From the NCBI GenBank assembly GCA_007120685.1, contig SKNG01000123.1, positions 1-5,364 of the forward strand: 5,364 nucleotides of DNA, in the 5' to 3' direction. A program made the translations under genes and the position numbers. The notes under the pieces are model-generated. The model did not search any database and was not told the DNA's origin. It worked only from the letters and a program-made list of their open reading frames with translations. Positions 1 to 5,364 of the stretch are shown here, piece after piece. The stretch's first letter is position 1. The number at the start of each line of letters is the position of its first letter. Source of the stretch: Paracoccaceae bacterium. GTDB taxonomy: Bacteria; Pseudomonadota; Alphaproteobacteria; Rhodobacterales; Rhodobacteraceae.

Positions 1-114
1 CGCGCCCGCCGGACCGGCGGCGGGCCGGGGCTGAACAGATATGGAACATGCGGCTTGGAAGCGGCGCCGCGATGCGCTAGGTTTTCAGGCAGGGCAACAG
101 GGGCAGATGCGGCC

Positions 115-2526
<2,412 letters not shown>

Positions 2527-2556
2527 GAGCGGATCAAGCTACCCTGTGCGCGCGGG

Positions 2557-2576
2557 ACGCGCCGTGCAAGGCGCGT
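2557..2576. terminator. GC-rich hairpin after uvrD (candidate terminator, no T-tract)
   Basis: ACGCGCC (2557-2563), loop GTGCAA, GGCGCGT (2570-2576): a perfect 7-bp stem beginning 31 nt after the uvrD stop. No T-run follows on either strand, so it is not a canonical intrinsic terminator. It could protect the mRNA 3' end or separate the two converging transcripts. It abuts the palindrome at 2577-2598. Confidence 0.4.
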
Positions 2577-2598
2577 GACGCGCGTTCGAACGCGCGTC
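2577..2598. repeat. Perfect 22-bp palindrome in the convergent gap
   Basis: GACGCGCG at 2577-2584 and its exact complement CGCGCGTC at 2591-2598 flank the self-complementary centre TTCGAA, so all 22 bases are palindromic. As RNA it would form a hairpin on either strand. It sits between uvrD (+) and the minus-strand sRNA array, where a bidirectional transcription barrier would be useful. No T-tract follows on either strand. Alternatives are a dispersed intergenic repeat or a protein-binding palindrome; one window cannot separate these. Confidence 0.55.
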
Positions 2599-2635
2599 CA
2601 CCCCACCCAGTGTTGCGGGCGAAACGGGAAGCCAG

Positions 2636-2681
2636 AAACAAAGAAACGCGACTGCCCAGGGAGGAGGAAGGGCAGCCGCGT
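2636..2681 (-). terminator. Likely intrinsic terminator of the ccaF1-CcsR transcript
   Basis: Hairpin 4 has a strong GC-rich stem and is followed directly on the minus strand by TTTCTTTGTTT (2646-2636; the first T also closes the stem). This is an interrupted T-tract of the kind that can end transcription and offer an Hfq-binding U-rich 3' tail. The tract is not a pure T-run, so termination could be partial. Confidence 0.5.
2646..2681 (-). ncRNA. CcsR hairpin 4 (last in the array)
   Basis: Minus-strand RNA A-CGCG-G-CUGCCC, 12-nt loop UUCCUCCUCCCU (2669-2658), GGGCAG-U-CGCG-U: a 12-bp stem with one internal G-U pair that would be an A-C mismatch on the plus strand. It is followed at once by a U-rich stretch, so it may also terminate the transcript. 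Confidence 0.8.
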
Positions 2682-2693
2682 CCTTTGTTTGCC

Positions 2694-2724
2694 CGGCACC
2701 CCAGGGAGGAGGAGGGGGGCACCG
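2694..2724 (-). ncRNA. CcsR hairpin 3, with tandem G-U pairs
   Basis: Minus-strand RNA CGGUGCCCC, 13-nt loop (2715-2703) containing CCUCCUCCC, GGGGUGCCG. The 9-bp stem is continuous only if the tandem U-G/G-U pairs form. On the plus strand the same positions would be A-C mismatches, so the structure favours minus-strand transcription. Confidence 0.78.
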
Positions 2725-2732
2725 TGACAATC

Positions 2733-2767
2733 GGAACCGACACCAGGGAGGAGGAAGGTGCGGTTCC
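2733..2767 (-). ncRNA. CcsR hairpin 2
   Basis: Minus-strand RNA GGAACCG-CACC, 12-nt loop UUCCUCCUCCCU (2756-2745), GGUG, one bulged U, CGGUUCC: an 11-bp stem with a single bulge. Only 3 nt separate it from hairpin 1. Confidence 0.82.
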
Positions 2768-2770
2768 TGC

Positions 2771-2804
2771 ACGAACGGCCCAGGGAGGAGGAGGGGCCTT
2801 TCGT
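2771..2804 (-). ncRNA. CcsR hairpin 1 (nearest ccaF1)
   Basis: As minus-strand RNA: ACGAA, one A-G mismatch, GGCCC, a 12-nt loop CUCCUCCUCCCU (2793-2782), GGGCC, UUCGU. This gives two 5-bp helices separated by a single mismatch. The loop carries CCUCCUCCC. It begins 52 nt after the ccaF1 stop. Confidence 0.8.
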
Positions 2805-2856
2805 TTCGTGTCGGCCAGGCCACAGAGGCCCGAACCGGAATTCTGTTGTCCGCCGG

Positions 2857-3075
2857 TCAGCCGGGGGACTTTTTCGACGCGGCTTCGTGGGCCAGCCGAC
2901 TGATCATGCTGCGCGAGAGGCCAAGATCGGCCAGTTGCTGTGTGCTCAGCGCATTCAGTTCAGCATAGGCCGCGTTAAAACTTCTCCAACGATGCCAACG
3001 GTCGCGAATGCGATCGACCAACGATCCAAGGCTCAGAGCCTCAACTTCCGCTTCCGTGATCACCCGCTGCGCCAT
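2857..3075 (-). CDS. ccaF1: DUF1127 family small protein, CcaF1-like
   Basis: A 72-aa protein from the ATG at 3075. The C-terminal two thirds carry the DUF1127 signature: a Trp/Arg-rich stretch RDRWHRWRSF (about 24-33), then YAELNALSTQQLADLGLSRSMISRLA (about 37-62), including the hallmark 'L..LS..QLADLGLSRS'. The region is basic and likely helical. In R. sphaeroides the homologous CcaF1 (71 aa) binds RNA and affects CcsR maturation and RNA turnover. That role is transferred by homology and by the CcsR hairpins starting 52 nt downstream. The start is imperfect: AGAAG abuts the ATG rather than standing 5-9 nt away, and an in-frame GTG 12 codons upstream would give 84 aa. The match to the usual ~71-aa length favours the ATG. 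The frame stays open far upstream only because of GC-rich composition. Transcription probably starts at the RpoH-like promoter at 3146-3174. Confidence 0.85.
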   Translation of the reverse strand: MAQRVITEAEVEALSLGSLVDRIRDRWHRWRSFNAAYAELNALSTQQLADLGLSRSMISRLAHEAASKKSPG

Positions 3076-3145
3076 CTTCTGCAACCGTTCCGAGCGCTCT
3101 ACCGCTTTCACCGCACGATGTCTGTCTCGCGTCTTCACAATGAAG

Positions 3146-3174
3146 CATATGGTGCGATGCTGCGGCCGCACAAT
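3146..3174 (-). promoter_or_regulatory. Candidate heat-shock-sigma (RpoH-type) promoter of ccaF1
   Basis: On the minus strand ATTGTGC (3174-3168), a 13-nt spacer, then CACCATATG (3154-3146). The -10 element agrees with the E. coli sigma-32 form CCCCATNTA at 6 of 8 defined positions. The -35 keeps only the TTG core. The spacing is normal, and the predicted start is near 3138, giving a leader of about 65 nt. The R. sphaeroides ccaF1 operon depends on RpoHI/RpoHII, which makes this reading plausible but unproven. Confidence 0.42.
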
Positions 3175-3190
3175 GTTTTTTCGCACAATG
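3167..3190. repeat. Direct repeat CGCACAATG x2, 15-bp period
   Basis: CGCACAATG occurs at 3167-3175 and again at 3182-3190. Related copies are at 3112-3120 (CGCACGATG) and 3136-3142 (CACAATG). The proximal exact copy overlaps the proposed -35 element of ccaF1, so these may be operator half-sites, or duplicated -35 elements. Confidence 0.4.
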
Positions 3191-3501
3191 CTGCCATGCA
3201 GCAAGAACATGGCGACGCTGCGTAAACTTTTCCCGGTTTTCAGGCACTTCGATGAAAATCTGGTCAGGGTAAAAAGCTTACCTTGCGTTACATGATTGCA
3301 TTCCGAAGGGTATCTCTCGTCGTATTTTCTGCCCTTGGGCCGGGTCTTGGCGCCACGGCGGGGCGATTTGGCGTGTTTCATCTTGCCGGCGCGGAAAAAA
3401 TGCCCAGCTTTGCCGGCAGGCGGGCAATTTGGCGCCACCGCGCCGCTTCCGGTGGAAAGCCCGGCGGCGAAAGGCCCACGGCAGCAAGAGAAAGGACGCA
3501 G
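3191..3501. other. Divergent gap between ccaF1 and mrp; no gene seen
   Basis: About 310 bases separate the ccaF1 upstream repeats from the mrp start. Translation in the mrp frame is open from a TTG at 3283, but the product has no recognisable domain and no Shine-Dalgarno, so I read the stretch as leader and promoter DNA. A short inverted repeat GGTAA/TTACC lies at 3268-3282, and TTGGCGCCAC occurs twice (3347-3356 and 3429-3438). I see no convincing -35/-10 pair for mrp. Confidence 0.5.
3491..3496 (+). promoter_or_regulatory. Ribosome binding site of mrp
   Basis: AAAGGA, 5 nt before the ATG at 3502. This well-spaced Shine-Dalgarno settles the mrp start in favour of 3502 over the open upstream extension. 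Confidence 0.75.
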
Positions 3502-4599
3502 ATGGCAACGCAGGAAACCCTCAGCCGAGAGGCGGTTCTGGACGCGCTGCGCGGGGTGGCGCTGCCCGATGGCGGCGATCTGGTCTCGCGCGATCTGGTC
3601 CGCGCACTGGCCGTGGCCGGCGGGGCGGTTCGTTTCGTAATCGAAACGGACTCGCCCGAGGCCGCAAAGGCATTGGCGCCCGTCCGCGCCCGGGCAGAAG
3701 CCGCGGTCGCCGCGCTGGACGGCGTGAGCCAGGTCTCGGTCGCGCTGACCGCGCATGGCCCGCCGCCGTCCTTGGGCAAGGGCGGCGGAAAGGGCGGTGC
3801 ACCAGCGATGAAGATCGGCCGTCACCCCACCGCCGGGCCGAATGCCGTGCCGGGGGTCAGGCGGATCATCGCCATCGGGTCTGGCAAGGGGGGCGTTGGC
3901 AAGTCCACCGTTTCGGCCAATCTGGCCGTGGCCCTGGCGCGCGAGGGCTGGCGGGTGGGGCTCCTGGATGCCGATATCTACGGGCCCAGCCAGCCGCGCA
4001 TGATGGGGGTGACAAAGCGACCGTCCTCGCCCGATGGCAAGGAGATCATCCCGCCGGTGGCGCATGGGGTGACGATGATTTCCATCGGCCTGCTGCTGCG
4101 CGAGGAAGACGAGGCGGTCATCTGGCGCGGCCCGATGCTGATGGGGGCGCTGCAGCAGTTGCTGACCCAGGTGCGCTGGGGCGAATTGGACGCGCTGTTG
4201 GTGGACATGCCGCCGGGCACGGGCGACATCCAGCTGACGCTGTGTCAGAAGTTCGATCTGGCCGGTGCCATCGTGGTGTCCACCCCGCAGGACGTGGCGC
4301 TGCTGGACGCGCGCAAGGCGCTGAAAGCTTTCGGCACGCTGAAGACCCCGGTTCTGGGGCTGATCGAGAACATGTCGACCTTCATCTGCCCCAAATGCGG
4401 GCATGAGGAGCATATTTTCGGCGAAGGCGGCGTGAAGCGCGAGGCGAAGCGGTTGGGGCTGCCCTTTCTGGGCGAATTGCCACTGGCGGTCGAGGTGCGG
4501 CTGGCCGGCGATGGCGGCGTGCCGGTGGCCGCAACCGACAGCCCGGTGGCCGATGCCTACCGCCGCATGGCGCGCAGGCTGATCGAAACCTGTGACTGA
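3502..4599 (+). CDS. mrp: Mrp/ApbC/NBP35-family P-loop ATPase, Fe-S cluster carrier
   Basis: Cytosolic homodimeric MinD/ParA-like ATPase that binds and transfers [4Fe-4S] clusters to apoproteins. The 365-aa product has an N-terminal MIP18/DUF59-type domain (about 9-87, 'REAVLDALRGVALPDGGDLVS...'), a Gly/Lys-rich linker (about 88-118), then the ATPase. Deviant Walker A is GSGKGGVGKST (126-136) with signature lysine K129. The switch I region is LLDADIYGPSQPRMMG (154-169), and Walker B/switch II is LLVDMPPGTGDIQL (232-245). The conserved CxxC that bridges the cluster at the dimer interface is CPKC (C296, C299). Length is typical for alphaproteobacterial Mrp. The start is fixed by AAAGGA 5 nt upstream. 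A strong terminator follows 27 nt after the stop, so it is probably monocistronic or the last gene of its unit. It is divergent from ccaF1. Confidence 0.95.
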   Translation: MATQETLSREAVLDALRGVALPDGGDLVSRDLVRALAVAGGAVRFVIETDSPEAAKALAPVRARAEAAVAALDGVSQVSVALTAHGPPPSLGKGGGKGGAPAMKIGRHPTAGPNAVPGVRRIIAIGSGKGGVGKSTVSANLAVALAREGWRVGLLDADIYGPSQPRMMGVTKRPSSPDGKEIIPPVAHGVTMISIGLLLREEDEAVIWRGPMLMGALQQLLTQVRWGELDALLVDMPPGTGDIQLTLCQKFDLAGAIVVSTPQDVALLDARKALKAFGTLKTPVLGLIENMSTFICPKCGHEEHIFGEGGVKREAKRLGLPFLGELPLAVEVRLAGDGGVPVAATDSPVADAYRRMARRLIETCD

Positions 4600-4625
4600 C
4601 GGGCGTGCGCTGAAGGGGTCTGGCG

Positions 4626-4660
4626 GTAGGGGCACGGCACGATCCGCGCCCCTACTTTTT
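4626..4660 (+). terminator. Intrinsic terminator after mrp
   Basis: GTAGGGGC (4626-4633) and GCCCCTAC (4648-4655) form a perfect 8-bp stem around a 14-nt loop, followed directly by TTTTT (4656-4660). It lies 27 nt past the mrp stop and insulates mrp from the downstream leader region. Confidence 0.88.
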
Positions 4661-4754
4661 GCAAAGACTCTGGCGAACGGCAGCAAAGCGGGTTTTTCAC
4701 ACGGGTTTTCATGACACCGGATCGCCATGCCGACCCGGCCGCCGGGCAGGCGCC

Positions 4755-4766
4755 GGGATTTCATGG
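4755..4766 (+). repeat. 12-bp direct repeat, copy 1 (GGGATTTCATGG)
   Basis: GGGATTTCATGG, identical to the bases at 4967-4978, 212 bp away. It is an exact repeat between non-coding positions with no known identity. Confidence 0.45.
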
Positions 4767-4885
4767 CACCTGCACCGGCCGGTTGCGGGGGAAGCGCGCG
4801 TCTGATCCTCGCATCGGCGCCTCTGGCGGCAGGCGATTCTGGCCACTGCCGCGATTCGTGGCGGTTTACCCCTTTTCCCAGTGAC

Positions 4886-4903
4886 GATTCTTTCGCAAGA
4901 ATC
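4886..4903. repeat. Perfect inverted repeat GATTCTT-tcgc-AAGAATC
   Basis: A 7-bp perfect stem with a 4-nt loop. No T-tract follows, so it is not a clear terminator. It is the first of three hairpins packed into 68 bases. Confidence 0.5.
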
Positions 4904-4929
4904 TGTCTGCAGGGCCTGTCTTCCTGCTT

Positions 4930-4953
4930 GCATGTGTCACTGATGCCACATGC
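4930..4953. repeat. Inverted repeat GCATGTG / CACATGC
   Basis: A 7-bp perfect stem (4930-4936 with 4947-4953) around a 10-nt loop. A weaker 5-bp hairpin GCAGG/CCTGC (4909-4927) lies between it and the repeat at 4886-4903. Confidence 0.5.
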
Positions 4954-4966
4954 TGGAAGATATGGC

Positions 4967-4980
4967 GGGATTTCATGGGA
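4967..4980 (+). repeat. 12-bp direct repeat, copy 2, with two 10-bp-spaced GGGA units
   Basis: GGGATTTCATGG (4967-4978) repeats 4755-4766. Its context contains CGGGA (4966-4970) and TGGGA (4976-4980) exactly 10 bp apart, which resembles two units of an MraZ-type TGGGN array. It is far from the likely promoter, so a role is speculative. Confidence 0.35.
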
Positions 4981-5040
4981 GGGTCCTGATTCACAGCCTT
5001 CGACGACATATCGGCTTCTTTCGCGGAAAAGACTACCATA

Positions 5041-5054
5041 TTTAGTCCACTAAA
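5041..5054. repeat. Inverted repeat TTTAGT-cc-ACTAAA
   Basis: A perfect 6-bp inverted repeat with a 2-bp centre in an AT-rich patch, about 30-40 bp upstream of the candidate -35 of the dcw leader. Its size and position suit a regulator-binding site, but it matches no motif I know. Confidence 0.4.
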
Positions 5055-5082
5055 GATCAGAGACTCAATCTATGGATTTGTT

Positions 5083-5113
5083 TTGGTCACTGGCCCGTGA
5101 AGAATCGTTATGC
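5083..5113 (+). promoter_or_regulatory. Weak promoter candidate for UpsM and the dcw leader
   Basis: TTGGTC (5083-5088) and GTTATG (5107-5112) are separated by 18 nt; shifting by one gives TTATGC with 19 nt. The match is poor outside the TTG. GTGAAG (5097-5102) with TAATAA (5120-5125) at 17-nt spacing is an alternative. A start near 5119 would give an RNA of about 240 nt to the terminator. The 206-nt length of R. sphaeroides UpsM would put the start nearer 5150. Confidence 0.28.
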
Positions 5114-5135
5114 GTAGGCTAATAAAGCTGTTGCG

Positions 5136-5160
5136 TCCCATGATCTCCCATGGCATCCCT
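5136..5160 (-). promoter_or_regulatory. MraZ-type box: three TGGGN-like repeats, 10-bp period
   Basis: TCCCA (5136-5140), TCCCA (5146-5150) and TCCCT (5156-5160) on the plus strand, each separated by 5 nt. On the minus strand they read AGGGA, TGGGA, TGGGA. E. coli MraZ binds three TGGGN repeats with 5-nt spacers upstream of mraZ and represses the division cluster. The count and spacing match here. The third unit deviates at its first base, and the array faces the opposite way to the E. coli site as I recall it. It supports mraZ being the next gene downstream. Confidence 0.6.
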
Positions 5161-5312
5161 TGTCTCACGGAAGAGCGGTCAACGACAAACGAAACGAGGC
5201 AGTTTCATACAGGCACCCCGCTTCTTGCGACAAAGAGATCCGGCGCGCAGGCGAGCAGACATCCCCCCAGGTGGTCTAGCGCAGTCGGGCACCCAGCAAT
5301 GGGAACAGAGGG

Positions 5313-5358
5313 CGGCGGTTCGGACAGTGGCAGCAGTCCGGACCGCCGTTTTCCTTTT
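5313..5358 (+). terminator. Strong intrinsic terminator (UpsM-type)
   Basis: A 13-bp stem: 5313-5325 (CGGCGGTTCGGAC) pairs with 5336-5348 (GTCCGGACCGCCG) with one internal T-G wobble. The loop is 10 nt, and TTTTCCTTTT follows (5349-5358). No protein gene precedes it, so it must end a short RNA or attenuate a leader. Confidence 0.85.
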
Positions 5359-5364
5359 CGGGCC

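Larger units (their letters stand above)
2647..2804 (-). ncRNA. ccsR: CcsR ('cuckoo') sRNA array: four CCUCCUCCC-loop hairpins
   Basis: Downstream of the DUF1127 gene, on the same strand, lie four consecutive hairpins whose stems differ while every loop (12-13 nt) contains CCUCCUCCC. Gaps between them are only 3, 8 and 12 nt. This matches the published description of the cuckoo/CcsR family (2 to 4 adjacent hairpins with a CCUCCUCCC loop and variable stems), whose R. sphaeroides members are co-transcribed with ccaF1 under RpoHI/RpoHII, processed by RNase E and induced by oxidative and other stresses. There, CcsR1 targets flhR mRNA and shifts C1 and glutathione metabolism. The loop resembles the anti-Shine-Dalgarno of 16S rRNA, suggesting pairing with G-rich ribosome binding sites (inference). 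G-U pairs in hairpins 3 and 4 fit only minus-strand transcription. Whether this makes one four-hairpin RNA or several shorter ones cannot be seen. Confidence 0.85.
4661..5080. other. Non-coding, lower-GC stretch upstream of the dcw leader
   Basis: About 420 bases with no gene I can support. The longest plus-strand reading (4727-5053) has no known domain, no good ribosome binding site and an atypical composition. GC content falls from about 4870 onward compared with the flanking genes. The stretch holds three adjacent small hairpins (4886-4953), a 12-bp repeat and an AT-rich end with an inverted repeat at 5041-5054. It may carry upstream control sites for the division cluster, or an unrecognised small RNA. 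Confidence 0.45.
5119..5358 (+). ncRNA. upsM: UpsM-like sRNA / terminated 5' leader of mraZ-dcw
   Basis: In Rhodobacteraceae the division cluster has a long 5' leader containing a Rho-independent terminator. Termination releases UpsM (206 nt in R. sphaeroides), an Hfq-associated sRNA cleaved by RNase E under stress. Here about 200 bases without a supportable ORF end in a strong terminator. They lie downstream of an MraZ-type box and on the same chromosomal stretch as the ccaF1-CcsR locus, whose R. sphaeroides counterpart is, as I recall, also next to UpsM. The 5' end is a guess and may be anywhere from about 5119 to 5152; the 3' end follows from the T-tract. mraZ itself lies outside the window, so the assignment rests on context and architecture, not on sequence identity I could compute. 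Confidence 0.6.

Noticed and set aside
2..34. Possible last codons of an upstream gene ending at TGA 32-34
   Set aside because: Only ten codons (Ala/Gly/Pro-rich) are visible. A GC-rich inverted repeat CGCCGG/CCGGCG at 7-19 is equally compatible with non-coding DNA.
2656..2793. Four GGGAGGAGG units read as plus-strand Shine-Dalgarno sites or a CRISPR-like repeat
   Set aside because: None is followed at the right distance by a credible gene. Unit spacing is irregular, and each unit lies in the loop of its own distinct stem, unlike a CRISPR array.
2610..3225. Overlapping plus-strand open frames across the hairpin array and ccaF1
   Set aside because: They translate repeated GGGAGGAGG as 'REEEG' repeats. 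The repeats are explained by RNA hairpin loops on the minus strand, so the protein repeats are artefacts.
3283..3501. N-terminal extension of Mrp from a TTG at 3283
   Set aside because: No Shine-Dalgarno at the TTG and no family similarity in the extra 73 residues. AAAGGA 5 nt before the ATG at 3502 and normal family length favour the shorter form.
2857..4764. A 635-aa open frame on the minus strand across mrp and ccaF1
   Set aside because: It is antisense to the clear mrp gene, and the upstream part has no domain and GC-driven composition. Only the last 72 codons, the DUF1127 protein, are real.
4727..5053. 108-aa plus-strand open frame between mrp and the division leader
   Set aside because: No recognisable domain, weak start context and mixed composition, and it spans several hairpins. 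Nothing supports translation.

Overview
The window looks like chromosomal DNA of a GC-rich alphaproteobacterium of the family Rhodobacteraceae (the Rhodobacter/Cereibacter/Paracoccus group). I infer this from the protein sequences, from GC-rich codon use, and above all from two linked RNA loci that I know only from that family. No database search was possible, so family and locus names rest on recognised motifs and synteny.

Layout. (1) 115-2526 (+): a complete UvrD/PcrA-type superfamily 1 DNA helicase. (2) 2557-2598: two abutting GC-rich hairpins, the second a perfect 22-bp palindrome, in the convergent gap. (3) 2636-2804 (-): four tightly packed hairpins whose loops all carry CCUCCUCCC. This is the signature of the CcsR ('cuckoo') sRNA family, and the last hairpin runs into a U-rich tract. 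(4) 2857-3075 (-): a 72-aa DUF1127 protein directly upstream of the hairpins, matching the CcaF1-CcsR operon of R. sphaeroides, with a heat-shock-sigma-like promoter candidate at 3146-3174. (5) 3191-3501: a divergent, apparently non-coding leader. (6) 3502-4599 (+): an Mrp/ApbC-type P-loop ATPase (Fe-S cluster carrier), closed by a strong intrinsic terminator at 4626-4660. (7) 4661-5080: a lower-GC non-coding stretch with several small hairpins. (8) About 5083-5358 (+): what looks like the extended 5' leader of the dcw (division and cell wall) cluster. It holds a weak promoter candidate, three 10-bp-spaced TCCCN repeats that read as an MraZ box on the opposite strand, and a 13-bp-stem terminator with a T-tract. 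That is the architecture of the sRNA UpsM. The predicted next gene, mraZ, lies beyond the window.

How the parts relate. The protein genes are housekeeping: DNA repair and Fe-S assembly. The unusual content is RNA. A stress-type operon couples a small DUF1127 protein, an RNA-binding RNA-turnover factor in R. sphaeroides, to an array of anti-Shine-Dalgarno-like hairpins. A second, Hfq-linked sRNA leader precedes the cell division cluster. Both systems have published relatives, so the novelty here lies in details: the compact four-hairpin layout, the last hairpin doubling as a terminator, G-U pairs that show the transcribed strand, and the MraZ-type box placed close to the likely UpsM start.
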